A stretch of DNA of 64,000 bases from Polynucleobacter sp. AP-Titi-500A-B4 (GCF_018688095.1 NZ_CP061311.1:2016120-2080119); one strand, 5' to 3'. Shown: positions 22,267-30,401, counted from the first letter of the stretch. Translations and numbers: made by a program. The notes: generated from the sequence alone by a model not told the origin.

Positions 22267-23541
22267 TCAAGCCAACCTATCCGCCGCCATCGTTGCCGTC
22301 AACTTGCTGTAATGACGATCAATCATGGCGGCACTATTTCCCATCTGCTTAGACAGCGTATGAATATCCGTCTTGTTCTCTAGTAACTCTAACGTAGCGT
22401 AGGTATGACGTAATGAATAGAGTGTTCGCATCTGTCCATCGTGACTTAACCCCAAACCACTATCTCGCATCAATCGCTTAAAAGCACCATCAATCCGCAT
22501 GGGCTGATGACCATTGGCAAATACAAAGATGCGCTCTGGTGCTCTTGTCTCAAATAATCTATCAAATGGAATGTCATATACGGCTTTTTGACGACTGTGT
22601 AAACGCTTGAGAACATCAATTGCTCTATGTTTGGCAATGAGCCAGCGCCCACCAGTCTTGCCATCTACCCAAATCCTTAAATATTTCTTCTCGCCCTGCG
22701 TGTGCCACTCTATGTTGTTCCAGCAGATATTCAGTGCCTCAGTGCCATGGCGCATGCCTGTGTATAAAAGCATTTCAATATAGTCGCGCAGTAAAGGGCG
22801 AGTCTCATGCTCAATCTCTAATCTGCCTTGCTTGATCCACGGCTCCATAAATTTCAATAGGCGATCAATTTCTTCACGAGTAAATGCTGGGCGAGTTTTA
22901 CCCTTCTGCCCTCTAGCTGTGAGTTTGGGAATGGCTACTCTCTCGCTGATCCAACCTTTGCTAATAGCTACGAGCTGTAACTTCGTCCAAGCACTGGCAA
23001 AGTTCATTAGGGTGCTGGCTCTGGGCACCTTGTTCATTTGTCTATTTCGCCAAACTTCAAACTCATGCACGTCTGTATAAGTTATTTCTTCTAGTCTTTT
23101 GTCACCAAAGTAAGGCAAGAAGTATTTCTCAATACAGGTGATGTAGCTACCGTATACGCTCTTGCCTATTCCCACATCCAAGTCTTGCCGCATTGAGTAG
23201 AGAGTGGCGTGTGCAATTTCTGCAAACGTGGGTGACTTTTGTGCAAGCCCTAGTCTTTGGCGAAATCTGGTTTCATCGTAAAGATCGCAAGCCATTCGTA
23301 CTGCATGCTCAATACTGGCTTGGCGGGTGGTCTGACGATGCCATGAGCCATCTTGCAGTCTAAAGCGGCAATGCCATAGCGGGCTTCCGGGTCTGCGGTG
23401 GATAACCACTTCGCCATCACGCAGATAAAGCTCTGTGGGTTCGGCGTATTTGAGCTGGCTTAATGCTGTGGGTTGGGATTCTTGGAGTGGTGAGGAGATT
23501 ACCTCTAGATGACTTTCAGGTACTTTGATTACCTTAGTCAC
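22267..23541 (-). CDS. tyrosine-type integrase, full length
   Basis: A 424-residue integrase with an N-terminal arm-binding part, a core-binding part (FAEIAHATLYSMRQDLDVGI, YITCIEKYFLPYFGDKRL) and a catalytic domain with Arg in YTGMRHGTEALNICW, Lys in WVDGKTGGRWL, TLYSLRHTYATLELL and a Tyr in IDRHYSKLT. The first His of the usual His-x-x-Arg box is Tyr, and the later Gly-His is Gly-Asn. Start is GTG, overlapping the stop of a ten-codon leader. The element B copy is about 97% identical. It likely integrates the element or the island at tRNA-Phe. Confidence 0.9.
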   Translation of the reverse strand: MTKVIKVPESHLEVISSPLQESQPTALSQLKYAEPTELYLRDGEVVIHRRPGSPLWHCRFRLQDGSWHRQTTRQASIEHAVRMACDLYDETRFRQRLGLAQKSPTFAEIAHATLYSMRQDLDVGIGKSVYGSYITCIEKYFLPYFGDKRLEEITYTDVHEFEVWRNRQMNKVPRASTLMNFASAWTKLQLVAISKGWISERVAIPKLTARGQKGKTRPAFTREEIDRLLKFMEPWIKQGRLEIEHETRPLLRDYIEMLLYTGMRHGTEALNICWNNIEWHTQGEKKYLRIWVDGKTGGRWLIAKHRAIDVLKRLHSRQKAVYDIPFDRLFETRAPERIFVFANGHQPMRIDGAFKRLMRDSGLGLSHDGQMRTLYSLRHTYATLELLENKTDIHTLSKQMGNSAAMIDRHYSKLTATMAADRLA

Positions 23542-23566
23542 TTTGTGGGCGGCGTGCTGTTGTCAT
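23534..23566 (-). CDS. leader peptide ORF before integrase (10 aa)
   Basis: MTTARRPQSD then TAA; the stop lies inside the first codons of the integrase, whose GTG is four bases upstream of the TAA. Element B has MTTAIHPKSD in the same frame. The ATG is six bases after the -10 box, so the mRNA may be leaderless. Confidence 0.45.
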   Translation of the reverse strand: MTTARRPQSD

Positions 23567-23572
23567 ACAGCT

Positions 23573-23601
23573 ATTTTATTTTCAGACTTTTGCTTGGGCA
23601 A
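23573..23601 (-). promoter_or_regulatory. sigma-70 type promoter of integrase A
   Basis: Minus strand: TTGCCC, 17 bases, TAAAAT. It shares the block AAAAGTCTGAAAATAAAAT with element B. Confidence 0.65.
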
Positions 23602-23610
23602 CCGATGAGC

Positions 23611-23669
23611 GTCGATTAAATCGACACTTGGGAAGCCATTAATATGAAACGTCCTTTAAAAGGACGTTT
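23611..23669. repeat. two palindromes at right end of element A
   Basis: GTCGATTAAATCGAC at 23611-23625 and GTCCTTTAAAAGGAC at 23651-23665, the latter extended to an arm of about 11 bases (aaacgtccttt). Element B has AAGCGTCTTTT with AAAAGGACGCTT at the same place. Confidence 0.75.
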
Positions 23670-23931
23670 ATCTATTTGCCGATCCAAAAAAGCTCATTAC
23701 TCCTAAACCAAATCCAATGTAATAAAAGAGTCCAGTATTTGGCTGTCCAATAATAAAAACACCGTCTACAAAGAGCCAGCCAAAAAATGAGAAAACAATT
23801 ATGTATCCATGCCATAAGCCTGAAAAGAAGCCATATGGATCACCAATTTCTTCGGGTGCATAGTGGTGTGCACATCCAGACAGTACAAGGCTAATAACAA
23901 CTATAAGCGGAAGGTATCTTAGACACCTCAT
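23668..23931 (-). CDS. small lipoprotein at end of Hxs operon
   Basis: An 87-residue protein with lipobox VLSGCAHHYAPEE and then two hydrophobic segments (WHGYIIVFSFFGWLFVDGVF and GLFYYIGFGLGVMSFFG). It would be tethered and partly embedded in the membrane. It begins one base after the peroxidase stop, so it belongs to the same transcript. No family recognised. Confidence 0.7.
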   Translation of the reverse strand: MRCLRYLPLIVVISLVLSGCAHHYAPEEIGDPYGFFSGLWHGYIIVFSFFGWLFVDGVFIIGQPNTGLFYYIGFGLGVMSFFGSANR

Positions 23932-25146
23932 TTAAAAAGATAGGGTTTTTAAAAAGCTAACTACTTGGTTAACTTCTTCCGAGCTTAGGTAATTAACTCT
24001 GGTAGTACTGTCGCTATAAGTCAGTCGTTTAGATAGTTCAAATCTGTCAAATTGCTTCATCTTATCTACAGCAATAAGCGACAACGGATCATAGTGTGCC
24101 GTTACCGCCTCTTCCATAGTTCTAACAGAACCAGAGTGCCCATATGGACCAGTCTTCTCTACGTTATATAGGGGGGCTGTTCTAAATTTATATAAATCTT
24201 TTGTATTGAAAGTAACGTTATATCTTCCATGGTCAACACCAAACCCATTTCTTCCAAAACCTAATTGAGGAAAGGGGACTGAATAAAATTTAAAGTCAGA
24301 AAAATGAGGTCCTGAATGACAAGTAACACATGCGCCCTTGCCGTAGAAAATCCTAGCTCCTTTAAACTCTGCTGGAGTAAATGACTCCTTACCAGCCATA
24401 ACATTCTCAAGTTTTGATGGCTTTAGCCTAAATTCAGAGCGAATGAATGCCGCCAAGCTTCTTGCATAGTCTATGTACTCAAGCTTGCTCTCGTCTTTCC
24501 CTAATGCTTTTGCCAACTTCTTACTTGCTTCTGGCTCAGTCTTTACTAAGTTTTGGACAATGGCTTTATAGACTTCTTTAGATTTTTCTACAGATTCTGT
24601 TTTGTTTTTTTCAATGAACTCGTCTTCTTGCAACATTTCGCGTATTTCTACTACCGGCAAATGATCGGCTGTTACTAACGAATCATTTGATGGGAGATTT
24701 GACCCAAACTGAGTAATCTTTTTGTTACCTGAAAAATCAACCCTGCCATCCCAAAAGAAAACATCAAATCCTTTGGCTCCTCGCCCCCAAAAAGCCAGGG
24801 CATTTCTTGGGAGTAACTTTGCACCACTTAGTAGTCTTTTTGGGCCATCGCCCTCACCACCAACAGCCGCCGCAATAGGAATACCATCCGTAGAACCAAA
24901 TCTGTCCAAATGGCATGTTTGACATGAAATATTGCCATTCAAACTCAATCGCTTACTTTCAAATATTACTTTACCAACATCAGCCAACTTCTCATCTGGA
25001 TTTCTATATAAATCACCAGAAGGCACAAACCCCGCAGACTTAATCTGCTGTTTAATAATTCTCACTTCCGCATTTTCTGCTCTGGCAACATGGGCTGTTA
25101 CCAGCAAGAGAGCTATCAGGGTGGTTGTCTTAATATTTAATTTCAT
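23932..25146 (-). CDS. di-heme cytochrome c peroxidase (MauG-like) of Hxs operon
   Basis: A 404-residue exported protein with signal TLIALLLVTAHVARA and two heme c sites: CQTCH at about residue 75 and CVTCH at about residue 275. FWDGRVD, SGPHFSDFKFYS, FRTAPLYNVEKTGPYGHSGS (with a histidine and a likely distal methionine in RTMEEAVTAHYDP) are typical of the CcpA/MauG family. MauG oxidises a tryptophan in a partner protein, so this enzyme might modify or oxidise the Hxs product; this is inference. ATG 25170 is also possible. It overlaps the 127-aa gene. Confidence 0.88.
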   Translation of the reverse strand: MKLNIKTTTLIALLLVTAHVARAENAEVRIIKQQIKSAGFVPSGDLYRNPDEKLADVGKVIFESKRLSLNGNISCQTCHLDRFGSTDGIPIAAAVGGEGDGPKRLLSGAKLLPRNALAFWGRGAKGFDVFFWDGRVDFSGNKKITQFGSNLPSNDSLVTADHLPVVEIREMLQEDEFIEKNKTESVEKSKEVYKAIVQNLVKTEPEASKKLAKALGKDESKLEYIDYARSLAAFIRSEFRLKPSKLENVMAGKESFTPAEFKGARIFYGKGACVTCHSGPHFSDFKFYSVPFPQLGFGRNGFGVDHGRYNVTFNTKDLYKFRTAPLYNVEKTGPYGHSGSVRTMEEAVTAHYDPLSLIAVDKMKQFDRFELSKRLTYSDSTTRVNYLSSEEVNQVVSFLKTLSF

Positions 25147-25513
25147 GAGTTTTAACAAAAGTTCTAACATCGTTTGCTTTTTCTTCTATTGCTTCCAATC
25201 CAATTTGAGCAAGGTCATTTTCAGTTAAGCCCCAGCTAATTAGCTTTTTTCTCATAGTATCGTAGTCATTACAAGTTAAAAGCCCAATCTCAGCGGCGTG
25301 TAGTTGCTTAATAGATTCATCTGATTTATCTACATTCACCTTATTTTTGGCAATTAAGTGGTTCTGCATGACGTTATCGCATTGAAACACTAAAGTTTTG
25401 TAATCCTCTTTATAGATCTGGGTGCCAATAAATGGCAAAGCAATGAACTTAGTTGCTAATCCAATACAGGAAATTGAAGCTATTACATTCAAGGTAATAA
25501 GTAATTTTTTCAT
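25130..25513 (-). CDS. small exported protein of Hxs operon, 127 aa
   Basis: A 127-residue protein with an N-terminal hydrophobic segment (LITLNVIASISCIGLATKFI), then YKTLVFQCDNVMQNH and AEIGLLTCNDYDTMRKKL with two cysteines, ending FVKTHEIKY. It matches in size and look a small accessory protein I remember being associated with His-Xaa-Ser systems (TIGRFAM TIGR03982), but this is memory, not a search. It overlaps the peroxidase gene by 17 bases or more. Confidence 0.7.
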   Translation of the reverse strand: MKKLLITLNVIASISCIGLATKFIALPFIGTQIYKEDYKTLVFQCDNVMQNHLIAKNKVNVDKSDESIKQLHAAEIGLLTCNDYDTMRKKLISWGLTENDLAQIGLEAIEEKANDVRTFVKTHEIKY

Positions 25514-25516
25514 TAT

Positions 25517-25927
25517 CTAGTTACACCCTAATTTTTTTCTTGTCTCTAAATCCAATAAACCTGTTTTACTTAATTTTGATTTCGATTGATAACTCAAAAT
25601 TGCCTCCACTAACTTTGCATTAAATGAAGTATCAAAATCATCAATTGGATAGCCCAGATCTTTGAGTTTAGACATACATTTATCAGCATGTATACCTTTT
25701 AATATTTCAGCCTTTTTTCGCTCTTGCTCCTCTGCTACGGCAGGAGTAGCGGGCAATACAAATGATCTTGGTGTGCTATTTTCATTTCGATCCGAATCAC
25801 CCTCATCCATCGACATGTGGCTTCTGGTTTCAGTTAAGTAACCTTTCTGAATCGACACCCCAGAAACTACGATAAATATGATCGTTAGCCCTACAAGGAT
25901 CGAATTTGTATTTTTCTCATTCAACAT
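25517..25927 (-). CDS. membrane-anchored peptidoglycan-binding-like protein of Hxs operon
   Basis: A 136-residue protein: a membrane anchor (SILVGLTIIFIVVSGVSI), a variable acidic linker, then a PG-binding-1-like domain with CMSKLKDLGYPIDDFDTSF, AILSYQSKSKLSKTGLLD and LETRKKLGC. In described HxsA proteins the peptidoglycan-binding-like domain and the His-Xaa-Ser repeats are on one chain; here the repeats are on a separate gene (28832-29119). The gene fits tightly between hxsC (1 bp) and the 127-aa gene (3 bp). Confidence 0.72.
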   Translation of the reverse strand: MLNEKNTNSILVGLTIIFIVVSGVSIQKGYLTETRSHMSMDEGDSDRNENSTPRSFVLPATPAVAEEQERKKAEILKGIHADKCMSKLKDLGYPIDDFDTSFNAKLVEAILSYQSKSKLSKTGLLDLETRKKLGCN

Positions 25928-25928
25928 A

Positions 25929-27074
25929 TCAAATTATTGGTTTTATATGGTCGCTATATCTATGTAATTTAGACGATGAGAAAAATCCTCCGCAGTCAGA
26001 CTTTCTTACACATGAAGTGCATTCATCAACATATTCATTTTTCCAGTCACTAATTGACTTCTTGTAATTGGGCAACACATCGTCATTGATAACGCAAAGT
26101 TGGTGGTTATACACGGAAGTATTAATTCCATAACTACTCAATACATCTACAGCTTCGCTGAGAATATCTTTATATTCGAAGGGGTCAAGCCATAATTGAT
26201 CCAAGTTCGCCCTAGTAAAGCCCATCATCTCAAGCCCCATAAGCGCCACATGGTCTACGAATAATAAGTTTCTAGCAATAAACTCACATGTCTGAACAAG
26301 CCGTTCTATTGTTTGTTTGTGTATAACAATACGTATCTCTACCTTCTGTTGATGCTTTTTAAGGTTAAGAATTCCCTGTATCGTTTCATCAAACGCTCCT
26401 TCTGCCTGCACTACATAATCATGCCTTGCTGGATCATCAGAATAGATAGGAATTCCAATAACGCAATCTGGATGATTAATCGCACCGTACTTTGCAGTAA
26501 AAACTGGATCACTAAAGGCACGCCCATTAGACAGAACATCAACTGATGTATTGGGTAGCATTAGCTTTGCTTTGTTGATTAGCTCAACAAAGCGATCGCC
26601 ATATAAAGTCGGCTCTCCACCAGAAAATCCAATATTTACAGTTTCTCTTGGAATCAACTCTAGTAATGCCATAGCATCATCCATCAACCATGAGTCATCA
26701 ATATTTTTGGGTGGCTGAGAGCACATTAAACAATAATGGTTACATTGCTCAGTGAGCAATATTGTGTTGTGCGAAGAGTTCTTGCGAAATAATGAATTAA
26801 TGCGCCCGCTTGGCTCAATTCTGATTACATCGCCCTCAGCCAAGTAATTCATTTCTACTGGCAAATGAAAGTGGTTTGAGATTCCAGAGTCTTGCACTTT
26901 ATCAAAACTAATATACGCCCCATATCCCTCTTCATAATTTAGGCGGTCATCCATCAAGAGGGCATACTTTGCTCTAATTATTGCGGGCAAACCAGATCTC
27001 TTGGTGACGATAAACAAACCTCGTTCGCTGAGATTTGCATCATGCGAAATAGCGTTTCCATGAAGCTTAAGCAT
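25929..27074 (-). CDS. hxsC: His-Xaa-Ser system radical SAM maturase HxsC
   Basis: A 381-residue radical SAM protein. The cluster motif is EQCNHYCLMCSQPP (Cys-x3-Cys-x2-Cys), followed by NIGFSGGEPTLYGD (Gly-Gly-Glu) and a C-terminal Cys cluster ECTSCVRKSDCGGFF. The N-terminal 100 residues are a family-specific region. It overlaps hxsB by eight bases. In the His-Xaa-Ser system HxsB and HxsC are thought to modify a repeat protein, with unknown chemistry. The operon context makes the hxsC name firm. Confidence 0.88.
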   Translation of the reverse strand: MLKLHGNAISHDANLSERGLFIVTKRSGLPAIIRAKYALLMDDRLNYEEGYGAYISFDKVQDSGISNHFHLPVEMNYLAEGDVIRIEPSGRINSLFRKNSSHNTILLTEQCNHYCLMCSQPPKNIDDSWLMDDAMALLELIPRETVNIGFSGGEPTLYGDRFVELINKAKLMLPNTSVDVLSNGRAFSDPVFTAKYGAINHPDCVIGIPIYSDDPARHDYVVQAEGAFDETIQGILNLKKHQQKVEIRIVIHKQTIERLVQTCEFIARNLLFVDHVALMGLEMMGFTRANLDQLWLDPFEYKDILSEAVDVLSSYGINTSVYNHQLCVINDDVLPNYKKSISDWKNEYVDECTSCVRKSDCGGFFSSSKLHRYSDHIKPII

Positions 27075-28524
27075 TTGGTTGTGCCCAACTCATAAACAAT
27101 CTTTTTACATACGGATCGGCTTCCATACGCTCGATTACATATTTGAATATTTTCATATTCCTATTGCAAAACTCAGATTCTGGTTTCCTGCCTATAAAGT
27201 CTTTGTACACACCATGATGAAATACTGGGTCAGCACCACAATATGATTCAAACGCACAGTCATTGCACATGGGCACACTATAAGCAAATGACTCCTCAAT
27301 GGGATCTAGTAGCTTTGGATTTAAAAAAATATCTTCATATGAATTAGTTAAGACATTTCCTAGCTCAAACGAAGTGTCACCCATTTCCGCAAGCATTCGA
27401 CTCTCGTCAGATGCATAAACTAAGCCGTCGTAGTTGTAGACAACAGCACCAATGCCGATGCCTGATGGACTCATTAAATCAACATAACCAGGCTCTTGAC
27501 TTGTAAACATCTTTGTCAAAATTGTTGAGGTGTAGTATTCGCGAAACTTAACGCCTCTTCTATTTAGGTTAATGATGTATTCCAACCCCTCTAAGTAAAA
27601 GTCATGCCACCTCTCAGCATCATAGGCGGCGTATGTCTTGGTTTTGAGAGCAAACCCATAAGGCGAAAGAGGGCGGAGAAATATTCCCGTAAACGAATAC
27701 TTCAAGTATTCATCAATAATCTCTTTAACATGCCCAAGGCTATTTTTGGTAGTTGTCATCAATGCAGAGACCGCATCTATTCCAAGATGCTCTCTAACTA
27801 ATTGAATGCCCGCTACCGCCTTTTCATAGCTATTGCCACCTGGACGTGGTCTGTTGGCATTATGAATTTCTTTAGGGCCATCCAATGATGTGGATATTAT
27901 GATTTCATGTTCTTTGCAAAAACTGAGAATCTCTTCATTTATCAAGGCTAGGTTCGTTGCTATAACAAAGCTAAGATTCTTATTGCCTGCCCTACTTTTT
28001 GCCGCTACAACGATATACTTTATTAATGGAAAGTTAAGCAGGGGCTCTCCGCCTTGGAACTCAATTTTGATATTTTTAGATGGCGAGCGTAGAGCCAAAT
28101 CAATTGACCTGTCTGCTACCTCTGTAGACATATCAAATTTAACTTTATCGTCAGACTGCCTAGATACTTGGCAATACGGGCAACTATGCTCGCACCGAAG
28201 AGATACAACAAAGATGTGAAGGCCAGTAAATTCACTTAATACGCTGTACTTAGTTCTTAATTTAATTGATAAGAGATCTTTGGCAATTTGAGTCTTATCA
28301 TCTGTTAAGAAATGTTTGGCTCTCAAATTTACATAATGAGCTGAACCACTATCTAACTTATGCCTTACTAGATTCTCTAATGCATCCCTTGGGATGATCA
28401 AATGCTCTCCAGCTAGATTAGTAACTGCATAATTATTTCCTCTCAATGGCTCAAAGCGAAATGGCAATAGAGAGTATTCTTTTTTTTTATTCTTATAGAA
28501 CTCTATTGGCTGAAACTTACTCAT
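27067..28524 (-). CDS. hxsB: His-Xaa-Ser system radical SAM maturase HxsB
   Basis: A 485-residue radical SAM/SPASM enzyme. The [4Fe-4S] motif is LRCEHSCPYCQVSR at about residue 110; FQGGEPLLNFPLI follows; and the SPASM cysteines are in MCNDCAFESYCGADPVFHH with another in SEFCNRN. Such enzymes modify peptides post-translationally. It overlaps hxsD and hxsC by eight bases each, so the genes are translationally coupled. Family and role as recalled from the His-Xaa-Ser genome-context studies; the modification is not known. Confidence 0.9.
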   Translation of the reverse strand: MSKFQPIEFYKNKKKEYSLLPFRFEPLRGNNYAVTNLAGEHLIIPRDALENLVRHKLDSGSAHYVNLRAKHFLTDDKTQIAKDLLSIKLRTKYSVLSEFTGLHIFVVSLRCEHSCPYCQVSRQSDDKVKFDMSTEVADRSIDLALRSPSKNIKIEFQGGEPLLNFPLIKYIVVAAKSRAGNKNLSFVIATNLALINEEILSFCKEHEIIISTSLDGPKEIHNANRPRPGGNSYEKAVAGIQLVREHLGIDAVSALMTTTKNSLGHVKEIIDEYLKYSFTGIFLRPLSPYGFALKTKTYAAYDAERWHDFYLEGLEYIINLNRRGVKFREYYTSTILTKMFTSQEPGYVDLMSPSGIGIGAVVYNYDGLVYASDESRMLAEMGDTSFELGNVLTNSYEDIFLNPKLLDPIEESFAYSVPMCNDCAFESYCGADPVFHHGVYKDFIGRKPESEFCNRNMKIFKYVIERMEADPYVKRLFMSWAQPNA

Positions 28525-28822
28525 CCTTTATTAGCCCTGTCTTTGAAAAGGTATGAGCTAATATTAGATTCCTAACGCCTTCAGTTTCCTTCTTGATGGA
28601 TTCCCTTAAATCTTGATCAAGAACTTCCTTCTTAAACTCATCTAAATAGATTTTTACTTGTGGTTCAGTTGCAGATTCTTTAAAAGTCAGACCGCACTTA
28701 ATCTCATTACCTTCTTTAGCAATGTTTACCGCAAACCTATTAATACTTCTATAAGCGGCTTTTTTTATCGCATCAACTGAATATACGGTTGCATCAAAAG
28801 TTATTAACACTTCCATTGGCAA
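28517..28822 (-). CDS. hxsD: His-Xaa-Ser system protein HxsD
   Basis: A 101-residue protein opening VLITFDATVYSVDAIKKAAY, with FAVNIAKEGNEIKCGLTF and LRESIKKETEGVRNLILAHTF. This beginning, with a Tyr-x-x-x-Ala-Ile-x-Lys-Ala-Ala-Tyr pattern, is that of HxsD, a small companion of HxsB and HxsC, perhaps a substrate-recognition (RRE-like) protein; the latter is inference. It starts nine bases after the hxsA-like stop. Confidence 0.85.
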   Translation of the reverse strand: MPMEVLITFDATVYSVDAIKKAAYRSINRFAVNIAKEGNEIKCGLTFKESATEPQVKIYLDEFKKEVLDQDLRESIKKETEGVRNLILAHTFSKTGLIKDE

Positions 28823-28831
28823 CCCTCATTA

Positions 28832-29119
28832 CTAACTTCCAGATCTATGCGATCCATGTGATCCATGTGATGCGTGTGACCCATGAGCGGCAAAAATTAG
28901 TCCGACATCGGATTTTTTTACCAACAGCTCATGTTTTTCATCGCCCTTCAAGTACTGAGCTATATGTGTAGTTGTTCCTTCGCGCTCTGCATTTGAATTG
29001 GCTTGGGTCGAGCTACTCTTCTCATCAGACTCAATAGGTTTGATCTGGGTTGCTCCAGCATTATTTGCCATTAGGGCGGTGGCCGCCAAACCTACTGGTA
29101 TTAAAAATTTCTTGGACAT
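28832..29119 (-). CDS. His-Xaa-Ser repeat precursor protein (HxsA-like)
   Basis: A 95-residue protein. An N-terminal signal-like segment (PVGLAATALMANNAGAT) is followed by a polar linker, a stretch LLVKKSDVGLIFAA and a terminal repeat HGSHASHGSHGSHRSGS with five His-x-Ser units. It is the probable substrate of HxsB/HxsC. Unlike the described HxsA it has no peptidoglycan-binding domain, which sits on the gene at 25517-25927. It is the first gene of the operon; GGGAAA lies upstream of the ATG. Confidence 0.85.
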   Translation of the reverse strand: MSKKFLIPVGLAATALMANNAGATQIKPIESDEKSSSTQANSNAEREGTTTHIAQYLKGDEKHELLVKKSDVGLIFAAHGSHASHGSHGSHRSGS

Positions 29120-29311
29120 TTTTTCCCTTTCTAATAATTTATATATTAGTTTTGATACATTAACATAGGCTTTTTCTTATAGCAATTGGTATTAATTTCT
29201 AATAAAAGGCAGTTTTATTACGGTGCTTTTACGTCTATAAGCGTCGATTTAATGGACGCTTATCTAGTTAGTGTGTGCTACCGTTGATATACACACGGAT
29301 TTAGGGGCGCC
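29120..29311. other. intergenic region between divergent hxsA-like and 29312 genes
   Basis: 192 bp with AT-rich promoter-like sequence and an inverted repeat aagcgtc...gacgctt at 29239-29262 whose centre gatttaatg recalls the palindrome family. It presumably carries both promoters. Confidence 0.45.
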
Positions 29312-29626
29312 ATGAAACTTCTTATCACCTGCTTTATATACAGCTATTCACTTCTCTTTGCAGTCTTATGCTCAGCACAGGCTATCTACGATGCCAATGG
29401 GGCATATAAGGGTTACTCACAAACGAGCCCAAGTGGTGTCACAAATGTCTATAACGCCCAAGGTCAAAATACTCAGTCGTTTCAAACAGATAATGGGCAG
29501 ACTAATTTCTATAGTCCACAGGGGGCTTATCAGGGAACCAGTACATTACCGATTCAGACACAACCAAATACAACTATTAACGTACCGCGGCAAGTGCCTC
29601 AAGCGCCAAGCGTTAAAGGTTGGTAG
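29312..29626 (+). CDS. small exported repeat protein
   Basis: A 104-residue protein with signal peptide (SYSLLFAVLCSAQA). The mature part has three related short units: YDANGAYKGYSQT, YNAQGQNTQSFQT and YSPQGAYQGTST, each Tyr-x-x-x-Gly. The end is proline rich. Such Tyr/Gly units occur in exported proteins of unknown role in freshwater betaproteobacteria. GGGGCG precedes the ATG weakly. It converges with the small gene at 29633. Confidence 0.65.
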   Translation: MKLLITCFIYSYSLLFAVLCSAQAIYDANGAYKGYSQTSPSGVTNVYNAQGQNTQSFQTDNGQTNFYSPQGAYQGTSTLPIQTQPNTTINVPRQVPQAPSVKGW

Positions 29627-29632
29627 AGATAC

Positions 29633-29818
29633 TCATCCCTTTTGCCTACGATTCCTCTGTTCAAAGTCAATAGCCTCTTGTAATAGAGTCCTTTGTTTTT
29701 CTTCTTCTATATGACGCTCGATTAAATCTTTGCCTGTAATGACTTGTTGATCATTAAGCAAAGAGTCTAGGGTGGGCTTTGCCTTATCTTTTTGCAAGAT
29801 TATTCCTGTGCTCCACAT
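29633..29818 (-). CDS. possible small charged protein downstream of NERD gene
   Basis: A 61-residue frame, MWSTGIILQKDKAKPTLDS followed by LLNDQQVITGKDLIERHIEE and a basic tail RNRRQKG. It overlaps the 3' end of the NERD gene by 35 bases in another frame. It is helical and highly charged. No ribosome site is clear. It may be translated by coupling, or be chance. Confidence 0.4.
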   Translation of the reverse strand: MWSTGIILQKDKAKPTLDSLLNDQQVITGKDLIERHIEEEKQRTLLQEAIDFEQRNRRQKG

Positions 29819-30401
29819 CAGTCTCACGAGTTAATGCCAAGCGTAGACACTCTAATCTTCCAACGCAAAATTGCATTCTGTTTTCAGTAAGCAATTCTTG
29901 ATCAACGCTCCTAAGATGTGACAGGAGCGAACTTAGGGAATGAACATTCTTAGGCTGATTTGTTTTGAATTCAGCATCGCCTGTAAATACAACCATTCCA
30001 AATACTTGCTCTGCTGGCAAGAAATCCAATAGACCCTGCACAGCCTTAAGATGCCTATAGTTTTGGTGAAGTGGATTTTGAAAGCGATACTTACGCCCCC
30101 AAATAACTTGAGTCCACTCCCTAGACTTTTCGTCACCAAATATCCAGCCCTTGTAATGCTTGGTTTCTATTACAAAAACTCCAAAGCGTGACACTAGAAC
30201 ATGGTCAATTTGAGTTGTTCCATTCTCAAGCTGAAGCGTGACATTGTTCAATAAGTGCCACGAGCCCCTAGCAAGGTTATTAGTAAGAACTTTGCGAACC
30301 AATACTTCGCCAATATTCTGAAACTGATATGTGCGATAGCTTTTTAATGCATAACCAAGAAATGCGGCAAGTGGAATAAGAATCCACCAGTACTTAATCA
30401 T
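29784..30401 (-). CDS. NERD-domain protein, membrane anchored
   Basis: A 205-residue protein: one N-terminal helix (WWILIPLAAFLGYALKSY), then a nuclease-related domain with IGEVLVRKVLTNN, TTQIDHVLVSRFGVFVIETKHYKGW (the Asp and Glu-x-Lys of the PD-(D/E)xK-like fold) and YRFQNPLHQNYRHLKAVQ. NERD proteins are linked to DNA processing or phage defence, but activity is rarely shown. The catalytic-type residues are intact here. It lies directly after the lipoprotein gene at 30402. Confidence 0.85.
   Translation of the reverse strand: MIKYWWILIPLAAFLGYALKSYRTYQFQNIGEVLVRKVLTNNLARGSWHLLNNVTLQLENGTTQIDHVLVSRFGVFVIETKHYKGWIFGDEKSREWTQVIWGRKYRFQNPLHQNYRHLKAVQGLLDFLPAEQVFGMVVFTGDAEFKTNQPKNVHSLSSLLSHLRSVDQELLTENRMQFCVGRLECLRLALTRETDVEHRNNLAKR

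Larger units (their letters stand above)
16122..23606 (+). mobile_element. integrative element A (7.5 kb)
   Basis: Bounded by where similarity to element B (37017-44572) begins and ends. Order: 56-aa, 49-aa and 145-aa genes (minus), structured RNA (plus), cargo gene (minus), solo tyrosine recombinase (plus), 112-aa and 242-aa genes (minus), 260-aa gene, AAA+ ATPase and 62-aa gene (plus), tyrosine integrase (minus). No relaxase, replication initiator, capsid or type IV secretion gene is present. Both ends and the RNA are most alike between A and B; the 19.7-22.2 kb part is much more diverged. True termini are uncertain by some tens of bases. Confidence 0.8.

Noticed and set aside
28832..28880. 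CRISPR-like short repeats (gatccatgtgatccatgtgat)
   Set aside because: These are the codons of the His-Xaa-Ser repeats of the precursor gene; no other CRISPR array or cas gene is present.
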